Of a DNA stretch of 64,000 nucleotides, positions 23,831 through 34,116 are shown piece by piece; the stretch's first letter is position 1, and every line of letters starts with the position of its first letter. The stretch comes from Daphnia pulex (lineage: Eukaryota > Arthropoda > Branchiopoda > Diplostraca > Daphniidae): NCBI RefSeq assembly GCF_021134715.1, contig NC_060026.1, positions 9,043,001-9,107,000 on the forward strand. The letters are read 5' to 3'. The position numbers were made by a program, and so were the translations under genes. The notes below the pieces were generated by a model that was not told where the DNA came from, searched no databases, and saw only the letters and a list, made by a program, of their open reading frames with translations.

Positions 23831-24112
23831 TTGATTTTCGATGTAATTACTATCGTTATATTTTGGGAACTACGGTGTCTTTTATAAAGGAATAGATTCT
23901 GATGGTAAGATTGATTATCACACGAACACATTTAGTCTTTTGAAAGAGTCAGTCAGATTAGTCAGGTTATTTTTTTATATTTCCTTGGATCTTTTGATCG
24001 CCACAAGCCTTGATTTCCGTAATGAAAGCTAACAAGCTTAGGCATGATAGTCGGCTACAATAGATGGGTTGTCGTCGTGCAATTTGTATCAAGAAGTATA
24101 CGTGAGGGGCTA

Positions 24113-24183
24113 GCATCGATGGTTCAGTGGTAGAATGCTCACCTGCCACGCGGGCGGCCCTGGTTCGATTCCCGGTCGATGCA
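24113..24183 (+). tRNA. tRNA-Gly (GCC), two stem changes
   Basis: Has the CTCAC anticodon-stem mismatch and a G-to-T change in the 5' T stem (CCTGG), weakening both arms. Possibly inactive. Confidence 0.7.
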
Positions 24184-24759
24184 TTTTAATCACCATTGCC
24201 CAAGACAGATTGGTAGAATCTACTCTATTGAGTTTAGTTTGCTGATATTCTTGCGCAGTACGTATAAGGACGGTACTTAGTGGTTAGTGGTGGTTGAAGC
24301 AATCTCTTTAAGCGGACTCTTTTTTGTTTGCCAGATTGGTTTAGATTACTTAATCTTCCTTTGATCATACCAATTGGCGAATAAACCATTTGTAGGACAG
24401 AGAGGTACAAGTTATATCCATCGCCAGACTCTGTGTTTGTATCGTGGAAACCCAAGATAGTTATCGGTTCAAACTCGTCGTGTTCCAACTGCTGTGGTAA
24501 TCGACATTCAGACGCAAATGTTCCCCCTTTTGTAAACTCACTTGGTTCTATGCTCTCCCATTCCAAAAACTGTAGTCCCGTGTAGATCTAAAGTCACATT
24601 TTGATAAAAAGAAAAAAAAACAGCTGACTAAGATTCAAATTGAATTAGGATACATGTGTGTTGAGATAAAAAGATATTGAACCAATGGTGATTAATGTTA
24701 TTTGAACGTTGTATCTGTTCTATAAGCCCAAACATACCTTCACAAGAAATATTTTTGCT

Positions 24760-24831
24760 TGATCTCGACGTGATTTGAACACGCAACCTCCTGATCTGGA
24801 GTCAGGCGCGCTACCGTTGCGCCACGAAATC
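24760..24831 (-). tRNA. tRNA-Trp (CCA)
   Basis: Consensus copy; its 5' flank is the 'ataagtaattactatgg' type also seen near 26834, 27836 and 29839. Confidence 0.95.
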
Positions 24832-25114
24832 TTGATTTTTATAAGTAATTACTATGGATATATTTTGGGAACTACGGTGTCTTTTATAAAGGAATAGATT
24901 CTGATGGTAAGATTGATTATCACACGAACACATTTAGTCTTTTGAAAGAGTCAGTCAGATTAGTCAGGTTATTTTTTTATATTTCCTTGGATCTTTTGAT
25001 CGCCACAAGCCTTGATTTCCGTAATGAAAGCTAACAAGCTTAGGCATGATAGTCGGCTACAATAGATGGGTTGTCGTCGTGCAATTTGTATCAAGAAGTA
25101 TACGTGAGGGACAA

Positions 25115-25185
25115 GCATTGATGGATCAGTGGTAGAATGCTCGCCTGCCACGTGGGCGGCCCGGGTTCGATTCCCGGTCGATGCA
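25115..25185 (+). tRNA. tRNA-Gly (GCC), several changes
   Basis: Acceptor GCATTGA (T-G wobble), D-arm change GGATC, and anticodon 3' strand GTGGG (wobble). The A box is altered. Confidence 0.7.
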
Positions 25186-25761
25186 TTTTAATCACCATTG
25201 CCCAAGACAGATTGGTAGAATCTACTCTATGGAGTTTAGTTTGCTGATATTCTTGCGCAGTGCGTATAAGGACGGTACTTAGTGGTTAGTGGTGGTTGAA
25301 GCAATCTCTTTAAGCGGACTCTTTTTTGTTTGCCAGATTGGTTTAGATTACTTAATCTTCCTTTGATCATACCAATTGGCGAATAAACCATTTGTAGGAC
25401 AGAGAGGTACAAGTTATATCCATCGCCAGACTCTGTGTTTGTATCGTGGAAACCCAAGATAGTTATCGGTTCAAACTCGTCGTGTTCCAACTGCTTTGGT
25501 AATCGACATTCAGACGCAAATGTTCCCCCTTTTGTAAACTCACTTGGTTCTATGCTCGCCCATTCCAAAAACTGTAGTCCCGTGTAGATCTAAAGTCACA
25601 TTTCGATAAAAAGAAAAAAAAACAGCTGACTAAGATTCAAATTGAATTAGGATACATGTGTGTTGAGATAAAAAGATATAGAAACAATAGTGATTAATGT
25701 TATTTGAACGTTGTATCCGTTTTAAAAGCCAAAACATACCTTCACAAGAAATATTTTTGCT

Positions 25762-25833
25762 TGATCTCGACGTGATTTGAACACGCAACCTCATGATCTG
25801 GAGTCAGGCGCGCTACCGTTGCGCCACGAAATC
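25762..25833 (-). tRNA. tRNA-Trp (CCA), variant
   Basis: TCATG anticodon-stem mismatch. Confidence 0.75.
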
Positions 25834-26115
25834 TTCGTTTTTGTTGTAATTACTATCGTTATATTTTGGGAACTACGGTGTCTTTTATAAAGGAATAGAT
25901 TCTGATGGTAAGATTGATTATCACACGAACACATTTAGTCTTTTGAAAGAGTCAGTCAGATTAGTCAGGTTATTTTTTTATATTTCCTTGGATCTTTTGA
26001 TCGCCACAAGCCTTGATTTCCGTAATGAAAGCTAACAAGCTTAGGCATGATAGTCGGCTACAATAGATGGGTTGTCGTCGTGCAATTAGTATCAAGAAGT
26101 ATACGTGAGGGGCAA

Positions 26116-26186
26116 GCATCGATGGTTCAGTGGTAGAATGCTCGCCTGCCACGCGGGCGGCCCGGGTTCGATTCCCGGTCGATGCA
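26116..26186 (+). tRNA. tRNA-Gly (GCC)
   Basis: Consensus copy. Confidence 0.96.
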
Positions 26187-26762
26187 TTTTAATCACCATT
26201 GCCCAAGACAGATTGGTAGAATCTACTCTAGTGAGTTTAGTTTGCTGATATTCTTGCGCAGTACGTATAAGGACGGTACTTAGTGGTTAGTGGTGGTTGA
26301 AGCAATCTCTTTAAGCGGACTCTTTTTTGTTTGTCAGATTGGTTTAGATTACTTAATCTTCCTTTGATCATACCAATTTGCGAATAAACCATTTGTAGGA
26401 CAGAGAGGTACAAGTTATATCCATCGCCAGACTCTGTGTTTGTATCGTGGAAACCCAAGATAGTTATCGGTTCAAACTCGTCGTGTTCCAACTGCTGTGG
26501 TAATCGACATTCAGACGCAAATGTTCCCCCTTTTGTAAACTCACTTGGTTCTATGCTCTCCCATTCCAAAAACTGTAGTCCCGTGTAGATCTAAAGTCAC
26601 ATTTTGATAAAAAGAAAAAAAAGCAGCTGACTACAATTCAAATTGAATTAGGATACATGTGTGTTGAGATAACAAGATATTGAACCAATGGTGATTAATG
26701 ATATTTGAACGTTGTATCTGTTCTATAAGCCCAAACATACCTTCACAAGAAATATTTTTGCT

Positions 26763-26834
26763 TGATCTCGACGTGATTTGAACACGCAACCTCCTGATCT
26801 GGAGTCAGGCGCGCTACCGTTGCGCCACGAAATC
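26763..26834 (-). tRNA. tRNA-Trp (CCA)
   Basis: Consensus copy. Confidence 0.95.
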
Positions 26835-27117
26835 TAGATTTTTATAAGTAATTACTATGGTTATATTTTGGGAACTACGGTGTCTTTTATAAAGGAATAG
26901 ATTCTGATGGTAAGATTGATTATCACACGAACACATTTAGTCTTTTGAAAGAGTCAGTCAGATTAGTCAGGTTATTTTTTTATATTTCCTTGGATCTTTT
27001 GATCGCCACAAGCCTTGATTTCCGTAATGAAAGCTAACAAGCTTAGGCATGATAGTCGGCTACAATAGATGGGTTGTCGTCTTGCAATTTGTATCAAGAA
27101 GTATACGTGAGGGGCAA

Positions 27118-27188
27118 GCATCGATGGTTCAGTGGTAGAATGCTCGCCTGCCACGCGGGCGGCCCGGGTTCGATTCCCGGTCGATGCA
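27118..27188 (+). tRNA. tRNA-Gly (GCC), weak terminator
   Basis: The gene body is consensus, but the 3' T-run is cut to TTTAAA, so termination may be poorer. Confidence 0.93.
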
Positions 27189-27764
27189 TTTAAATCACCA
27201 TTGCCCAAGACAGATTGGTAGAATCTACTCTAGTGAGTTTAGTTTGCTGATATTCTTGCGCAGTACGTATAAGGACGGTACTTAGTGGTTAGTGGTGGTT
27301 GAAGCAATCTCTTTAAGCGGACTCTTTTTTGTTTGTCAGATTGGTTTAGATTACTTAATCTTCCTTTGATCATACCAATTTGCGAATAAACCATTTGTAG
27401 GACAGAGAGGTACAAGTTATATCCATCGCCAGACTCTGTGTTTGTATCGTGGAAACCCAAGATAGTTATCGGTTGAAACTCGTCGTGTTCCAACTGCTGT
27501 GGTAATCGACATTCAGACGCAAATGTTCCCCCTTTTGTAAACTCACTTGGTTCTATGCTCTCCCATTCCAAAAACTGTAGTCCCGTGTAGATCTAAAGTC
27601 ACATTTTGATAAAAAGAAAAAAAAGCAGCTGACTACAATTCAAATTGAATTAGGATACATGTGTGTTGAGATAACAAGATATTGAACCAATGGTGATTAA
27701 TGTTATTTGAACGTTGTATCTGTTCTATAAGCCCAAACATACCTTCACAAGAAATATTTTTGCT

Positions 27765-27836
27765 TGATCTCGACGTGATTTGAACACGCAACCTCCTGAT
27801 CTGGAGTCAGGCGCGCTACCGTTGCGCCACGAAATC
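27765..27836 (-). tRNA. tRNA-Trp (CCA)
   Basis: Consensus copy. Confidence 0.95.
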
Positions 27837-28119
27837 TTGATTTTTATAAGTAATTACTATGGTTATATTTTGGGAACTACGGTGTCTTTTATAAAGGAAT
27901 AGATTCTGATGGTAAGATTGATTATCACACGAACACATTTAGTCTTTTGAAAGAGTCAGTCAGATTAGTCAGGTTATTTTTTTATATTTCCTTGGATCTT
28001 TTGATCGCCACAAGCCTTGATTTCCGTAATGAAAGCTAAGAAGCTTAGGCATGATAGTCGGCTACAATAGATGGGTTGTCGTCGTGCAATTTGTATCAAG
28101 AAGTATACGTGAGGGGTAA

Positions 28120-28190
28120 GCATCCATGGTTCTGTGGTAGAATGCTCGCCTGCCACGCGGGCGGCCCGGGTTCGATTCCCGGTCGATGCA
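28120..28190 (+). tRNA. tRNA-Gly (GCC), changed A box
   Basis: Acceptor GCATCCA breaks one pair, and the conserved A of the D loop is T (TTCTGTGG). Probably weak or inactive. Confidence 0.65.
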
Positions 28191-28766
28191 TTTTAATCAC
28201 CATTGCCCAAGACAGATTGGTAGAATCTACTCTATTGAGTTTAGTTTGCTGATATTCTTGCGCAGTACGTCTAAGGACGGTACTTAGTGGTTAGTGGTGG
28301 TTGAAGCAATCTCTTTAAGCGGACTCTTTTTTGTTTGCCAGATTGGTTTAGATTACTTAATCTTCCTTTGATCATACCAATTGGCGAATAAACCATTTGT
28401 AGGACAGAGAGGTACAAGTTATATCCATCGCCAGACTCTGTGTTTGTATCGTGGAAACCCAAGATAGTTATCGGTTCAAACTCGTCGTGTTCCAACTGCT
28501 GTGGTAATCGACATTCAGACGCAAATGTTCCCCCTTTTGTAAACTCACTTGGTTCTATGCTCTCCCATTCCAAAAACTGTAGTCCCGTGTAGATCTAACG
28601 TCACATTTTGATAAAAAGAAAAAAAAACAGCTGACTAAGATTCAAATTGAATTAGGATACATGTGTGTTGAGATAAAAAGATATAGAAACAATGGTGATT
28701 AATGTTATTTGAACGTTGAATCCGTTTTAAAAGCCTAAACATACCTTCACAAGAAATATTTTTGCT

Positions 28767-28838
28767 TGATCTCGACGTGATTTGAACACGCAACCTCCTG
28801 ATCTGGAGCCTGGCGCGCTACCGTTGCGCCACGAAATC
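28767..28838 (-). tRNA. tRNA-Trp (CCA), variant
   Basis: CCAGG anticodon-stem variant shared with 1109 and 7827; the whole unit is close to theirs. Confidence 0.75.
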
Positions 28839-29120
28839 TTGGTTTTTGTTGTAATTACTATCGTTATATTTTGGGAACTACGGTGTCTTTTATAAAGGAA
28901 TAGATTCTGATGGTAAGATTGATTATCACACGAACACATTTAGTCTTTTGAAAGAGTCAGTCAGATTAGTCAGGTTATTTTTTTATATTTCCTTGGATCT
29001 TTTGATCGCCACAAGCCTTGATTTCCGTAATGAAAGCTAACAAGCTTAGGCATGATAGTCGGCTACAATAGATGGGTTGTCGTCTTGCAATTTGTATCAA
29101 GAAGTATACGTGAGGGGCAA

Positions 29121-29191
29121 GCATCGATGGTTCAGTGGTAGAATGCTCGCCTGCCACGCGGGCGGCCCGGGTTCGATTCCCGGTCGATGCA
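29121..29191 (+). tRNA. tRNA-Gly (GCC)
   Basis: Consensus copy. Confidence 0.96.
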
Positions 29192-29767
29192 TTTTAATCA
29201 CCATTGCCCAAGACAGATTGGTAGAATCTACTCTAGTGAGTTTAGTTTGCTGATATTCTTGCGCAGTACGTATAAGGACGGTACTTAGTGGTTAGTGGTG
29301 GTTGAAGCAATCTCTTTAAGCGGACTCTTTTTTGTTTGTCAGATTGGTTTAGATTACTTAATCTTCCTTTGATCATACCAATTTGCGAATAAACCATTTG
29401 TAGGACAGAGAGGTACAAGTTATATCCATCGCCAGACTCTGTGTTTGTATCGTGGAAACCCAAGATAGTTATCGGTTGAAACTCGTCGTGTTCCAACTGC
29501 TGTGGTAATCGACATTCAGACGCAAATGTTCCCCCTTTTGTAAACTCACTTGGTTCTATGCTCTCCCATTCCAAAAACTGTAGTCCCGTGTAGATCTAAA
29601 GTCACATTTTGATAAAAAGAAAAAAAAGCAGCTGACTACAATTCAAATTGAATTAGGATACATGTGTGTTGAGATAACAAGATATTGAACCAATGGTGAT
29701 TAATGTTATTTGAACGTTGTATCTGTTCTATAAGCCCAAACATACCTTCACAAGAAATATTTTTGCT

Positions 29768-29839
29768 TGATCTCGACGTGATTTGAACACGCAACCTCCT
29801 GATCTGGAGTCAGGCGCGCTACCGTTGCGCCACGAAATC
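29768..29839 (-). tRNA. tRNA-Trp (CCA)
   Basis: Consensus copy. Confidence 0.95.
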
Positions 29840-30122
29840 TTGATTTTTATAAGTAATTACTATGGTTATATTTTGGGAACTACGGTGTCTTTTATAAAGG
29901 AATAGATTCTGATGGTAAGATTGATTATCACACGAACACATTTAGTCTTTTGAAAGAGTCAGTCAGATTAGTCAGGTTATTTTTTTATATTTCCTTGGAT
30001 CTTTTGATCGCCACAAGCCTTGATTTCCGTAATGAAAGCTAACAAGCTTAGGCATGATAGTCGGCTACAATAGATGGGTTGTCGTCGTGCAATTTGTATC
30101 AAGAAGTATACGTGAGGGACAA

Positions 30123-30193
30123 GCATTGATGGTTCAGTGGTAGAATGCTCGCCTGCCACGTGGGCGGCCCGGGTTCGATTCCCGGTCGATGCA
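30123..30193 (+). tRNA. tRNA-Gly (GCC), terminator lost
   Basis: Acceptor GCATTGA and anticodon 3' strand GTGGG (both wobble pairs), as in the copy at 25115. The downstream TTTT is replaced by TATTAA, so the normal Pol III stop is absent. Confidence 0.75.
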
Positions 30194-30769
30194 TATTAAT
30201 CACCATTGCCCAAGACAGATTGGTAGAATCTACTCTATGGAGTTTAGTTTGCTGATATTCTTGCGCAGTGCGTATAAGGACGGTACTTAGTGGTTAGTGG
30301 TGGTTGAAGCAATCTCTTTAAGCGGACTCTTTTTTGTTTGCCAGATTGGTTTAGATTACTTAATCTTCCTTTGATCATACCAATTGGCGAATAAACCATT
30401 TGTAGGACAGAGAGGTACAAGTTATATCCATCGCCAGACTCTGTGTTTGTATCGTGGAAACCCAAGATAGTTATCGGTTCAAACTCGTCGTGTTCCAACT
30501 GCTTTGGTAATCGACATTCAGACGCAAATGTTCCCCCTTTTGTAAACTCACTTGGTTCTATGCTCGCCCATTCCAAAAACTGTAGTCCCGTGTAGATCTA
30601 AAGTCACATTTCGATAAAAAGAAAAAAAAACAGCTGACTAAGATTCAAATTGAATTAGGATACATGTGTGTTGAGATAAAAAGATATAGAAACAATAGTG
30701 ATTAATGTTATTTGAACGTTGTATCCGTTTTAAAAGCCAAAACATTCCTTCACAAGAAATATTTTTGCT

Positions 30770-30841
30770 TGATCTCGACGTGATTTGAACACGCAACCTC
30801 ATGATCTGGAGTCAGGCGCGCTACCGTTGCGCCACGAAATC
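30770..30841 (-). tRNA. tRNA-Trp (CCA), variant
   Basis: TCATG anticodon-stem mismatch. It is the unit interrupted by the large LTR element 120 bp further right. Confidence 0.75.
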
Positions 30842-30961
30842 TTGATTTTCGATGTAATTACTATCGTTATATTTTGGGAACTACGGTGTCTTTTATAAAG
30901 GAATAGATTCTGATGGTAAGATTGATTATCACACGAACACATTTAGTCTTTTGAAAGAGTC

Positions 30962-31344
30962 TGTAGCGAGGCGGGTGCTCTGCCTCTCAAGGTGAAAGCC
31001 GTCAGCCTTTTATGACAAGGCAGGCGCTTTCAGCCTTGATACTTAGGTTGCTTCGGATGGTGCAATGCCAATTGCGTCATCCGACAAACATCTTTCTCTT
31101 CTTGTACCACCACATCCTGGTGATGGTGCAACTGTATACGTGTCTTTATCTACGTTGCAATAACTAACCCTAAGTATAAAAGCCCACGCTCTGCCTCATC
31201 CCGGCAGAGTGATTCCGGCAGTGTACTCCCCAACAAGTGGTAAATAAAGTTTCCTTATAATCTACTTTGTGTTTGTGTTTGTGTTTGTGTTAGTATAAGT
31301 GTAACTTCAGTGTGAGTTTATATTGTGATCGTCCAATCATCACA
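30962..31344 (+). repeat. 5' LTR of the Ty3/Gypsy element
   Basis: 383 bp, TG...CA ends. It has a TATA box (TATAAAAG at 31175-31182), a polyadenylation signal (AATAAA at 31243-31248) and a GTTT-rich stretch after it (about 31265-31292), giving the U3-R-U5 layout. The same LTR is at 2302-2684 and 9020-9402. Confidence 0.93.
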
Positions 31345-31362
31345 AATTGGTGAACGTGCCAG
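31345..31362 (+). other. Likely primer-binding site
   Basis: AATTGGTGAACGTGCCAG follows the 5' LTR directly, where a tRNA primer would pair. The exact tRNA was not identified. Confidence 0.55.
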
Positions 31363-31431
31363 TTTGGCTTCGAACATCCGACTTTTCAACAATCATCGAG
31401 GAAGGAAGAGAAACACCAAAGCGGTAAGTGA

Positions 31432-34116
31432 ATGACGACTCCTACCTTACCTTCTAAAGATACATCTTATGCTGCTTTAAACGAGTCCCTGATAGGGGAG
31501 ATAGATTTAGAAGAAGACAGTTACATAAGATCCCTTCCACAAAATATTTTACCCATTAGAGATAGATTTTTATCACAGTGGAACGAGTTAATTAAACTTA
31601 CAAAAGACGTCGCAGATAGGACATCTACCAGACGAGTGACAAGAAGCGATTTTCTTGCGAAACAGAAAGACATCAAAAGTCAAGTATACAATTCATTAAA
31701 ACAATATACGTACGAATTTTATAAAAAAGAATTAGGGGGATCTCAATATATAACCGGTGAGGCAAAGGAAAAAGTAGTCGACAATATAGTAACATATTTA
31801 GTGCAGTTAAAAGGAGATTCCTTAGTGTATGAGCCGTTGATTCAAAATATACGAACAGCACACAGTAAGGAAGTCGAATTCAGAAACAAAGCTTTTAAAG
31901 TCTTCAGACGTGAATTGATTTTTAAACAGTTATCTCTGGAAAATTATGCGAATAGCCTTGAAGTACAATTAGAAACCCAAAAAGCAAAAAGTGAGAGAGA
32001 AGTCGATAGCGTAAGACGAGATCTTTCTAAAAAATTAGCAGATTGTTTTATCGATAATACTCGATTAACAACAGAGGTAGACAATCCACAAAGCTCCAAC
32101 GTTAAGCAAGCAGCTCGGATAGCAGAATTAAATAGCAAAGTAGAGGATCATCAGACGAGTAGTGAAAGTAAATCATTTTTTAACGAATACGAAGTAGTAA
32201 AGAAGGATTTAGAGAAAGCGGAAGACATTTTACTAAAGAGGGACGAGTATATTAAAAATTTGAAAGACACTTTAACCCAGCTAGAAAACGATTCAAAGGA
32301 TAAAATAAAACAACTCGTTGATAGCTACAACGCGTTAGGTATTAAACACGACTCCCTAGAAAACTCCTGTAAAGTAGCTGACAGCGAAATTATCGAACTA
32401 AAAAACAAAAATTCTCAACTGAACGTGGAGTTAAATAAGGCTATCAACGATAACTTAGCTAACTTGACAGACCTAAGCGACCAGAACGTACAATTAACTA
32501 CCCAATTAACAAAATTACAACAAGACGTCGCCACTAAAGAATTATCAGTAGACTCTTTAAGGCAAATTAACAAAGGATTGAACTTAGATATAGCCACGTT
32601 ACAACAACAATTAGCACAACAGACAGCACAAATCACTCAACCCCTAAACATGACTCCGACTCCCCCGATTCCTCCAACACCACCGACCGCTCCTATACAA
32701 AATCCTTCAAACCAACAACAAGGCCCTAGAGCACCTTCGCCCGATCCAAACAATGTTCCATTGACCAAAAGTCATCTCCGTGAACTATACTCACAGGATG
32801 AACGAAAATCAATTCCCGTATACAAAGGAAAAAGAGGAGATCAGCTCATAAATAATTGGTTAAAAGACGCCGAAAGAGTAGCTCAAAGCGCAGGATGGAG
32901 CGCCAAGGATAAAATTAAATATTTTTCAGACAGATTAAGAGGCGATGCCGCGGATTGGCACAGTGACTACATAGATCACGCTGCGGATAAAGAAGATTAC
33001 GATGCGTGGGAAAAAGCCCTCATTAGCAGATTTTTAACAGAAACAGAAATCGAGAATCTTAAAAAACAACTAAATGAATTAAAACAAACGCCTGATCAAA
33101 GTACCCAAACATATGTTTCGAGACTTAATCATTTGTATGACATTATTCATGGAAAAGAAATCGTTCTTGATGAGACAATTGCACCCCCTGAAGCCGTAGT
33201 TCTGGCTAGATCACTTAAGAAAATTAGAGGAGAAGCCAAACAAAAGATACTTCTTAAGGGCTTGTTACCAAAAATAGTACAGGTTGTATGGACGAGAATT
33301 GATGTAAATAGCTCATATGAAGATGTTTGCGAGATAGTTTATGCAGCAGAAACTATAGTGAATAGAATGGAACAGAATGAGACCAAAAGTCTAAAAGCTA
33401 CAATCGCAGGTATTTCGGCTCACGAAGATGAACAAGACATTGAGCTTCAGAGAAAGAAAAATAAACTTTCGAAACTTGAAAAGCAATTAGCAGAACTAAA
33501 TATCGATCCCACCCCTCAACAGGAAACACCGGCAGTTGTCCTACCTACAGTGGCCATTACTGAGGCATATAACCGACATCGGTCACCTTCAGGTGATCGT
33601 AGGCGTTCACATTCTGAAGGTCGGATACGTTTTCAGCAACCCTCCCAACAACGACAGAATACGGATAGTAGTTACTCACGGGATAAAGGTAGGAATAACA
33701 CCTATTATCGTTCACGAAGCCCAAGCGGAAATAGATACAATACAAATTCTGATGAGCGACAGCATAACGAACAGACTCCAGTACGTCAAAATTATTCCAG
33801 TAGCCAAACAGGTAGAACCCAGTTTCCGCGCCCAAATAACGATTTTTATAGAAGAAGATTTTCGGATAACAGTAATTTCCAACGTAATAGAAATTTTTCG
33901 GACCAACGTAGTACACCCGCAAATTACCGCCCAAACCAATCGCATTTTCGATCAGCCCCTTACAACGGTGCTAGACCAAGAACAAACGGAGGATACGAGC
34001 AACAAAGAGAAGTTAGGAATAGACGCGATATCGAATGTTATGCATGTGGTAAACGTGGACATTACGCTAGAGAATGTCGAACAAATCCACCAGAAACAAC
34101 CCAACAGCGACCATAG
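31432..34116 (+). CDS. Gag of the Ty3/Gypsy element
   Basis: An open frame of 894 residues from ATG. The first ~400 residues are rich in charged and Gln/Asn residues with heptad-like spacing, suggesting a long coiled coil. A proline-rich linker follows (PTPPIPPTPPTAP, around residue 410). A retrotransposon-gag capsid-like segment (WLKDAERVAQSAGW onward, about 475-620) comes next, then an Arg/Ser/Asn-rich tail. One CCHC zinc knuckle (CYACGKRGHYARECR) lies near the end. Gags of this family bind RNA and build the particle. The pol frame overlaps the end in another frame, as in family members that use ribosomal frameshifting. Confidence 0.88.
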   Translation: MTTPTLPSKDTSYAALNESLIGEIDLEEDSYIRSLPQNILPIRDRFLSQWNELIKLTKDVADRTSTRRVTRSDFLAKQKDIKSQVYNSLKQYTYEFYKKELGGSQYITGEAKEKVVDNIVTYLVQLKGDSLVYEPLIQNIRTAHSKEVEFRNKAFKVFRRELIFKQLSLENYANSLEVQLETQKAKSEREVDSVRRDLSKKLADCFIDNTRLTTEVDNPQSSNVKQAARIAELNSKVEDHQTSSESKSFFNEYEVVKKDLEKAEDILLKRDEYIKNLKDTLTQLENDSKDKIKQLVDSYNALGIKHDSLENSCKVADSEIIELKNKNSQLNVELNKAINDNLANLTDLSDQNVQLTTQLTKLQQDVATKELSVDSLRQINKGLNLDIATLQQQLAQQTAQITQPLNMTPTPPIPPTPPTAPIQNPSNQQQGPRAPSPDPNNVPLTKSHLRELYSQDERKSIPVYKGKRGDQLINNWLKDAERVAQSAGWSAKDKIKYFSDRLRGDAADWHSDYIDHAADKEDYDAWEKALISRFLTETEIENLKKQLNELKQTPDQSTQTYVSRLNHLYDIIHGKEIVLDETIAPPEAVVLARSLKKIRGEAKQKILLKGLLPKIVQVVWTRIDVNSSYEDVCEIVYAAETIVNRMEQNETKSLKATIAGISAHEDEQDIELQRKKNKLSKLEKQLAELNIDPTPQQETPAVVLPTVAITEAYNRHRSPSGDRRRSHSEGRIRFQQPSQQRQNTDSSYSRDKGRNNTYYRSRSPSGNRYNTNSDERQHNEQTPVRQNYSSSQTGRTQFPRPNNDFYRRRFSDNSNFQRNRNFSDQRSTPANYRPNQSHFRSAPYNGARPRTNGGYEQQREVRNRRDIECYACGKRGHYARECRTNPPETTQQRP

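Larger units (their letters stand above)
11196..30597 (-). other. Exon-like open segment, array copies in block 3
   Basis: Twenty copies of the 217-bp minus-strand segment: 11196-11412, 12197-12413, 13197-13413, 14203-14419, 15416-15632, 16412-16628, 17415-17631, 18417-18633, 19419-19635, 20420-20636, 21421-21637, 22414-22630, 23389-23605, 24371-24587, 25373-25589, 26374-26590, 27376-27592, 28378-28594, 29379-29595, 30381-30597. All but 21421-21637 keep the reading open; that copy has a stop codon near its start. The copies at 25373 and 30381 share W-A-S for W-E-S and PKQ for PQQ, so they are close relatives about 5 kb apart. Acceptor and donor dinucleotides are kept in all the copies I checked. 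Confidence 0.5.
11139..30961. repeat. tRNA/exon tandem array, block 3 (largest)
   Basis: About nineteen consecutive units. tRNA-Gly spacings are 996-1,006 bp, except 1,213 bp where a MITE is inserted (14,569-14,778) and two 975-bp steps (22,163 to 23,138 to 24,113). Linked variants define unit subfamilies. For example, the start of the non-coding linker reads 'gcagctgactacaa' in some units and 'acagctgactaaga' in others, and the exon-like segment codes SPIG, SQIG or SAVG at its end. Neighbouring units often share variants, as expected from unequal exchange or gene conversion. Confidence 0.95.
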
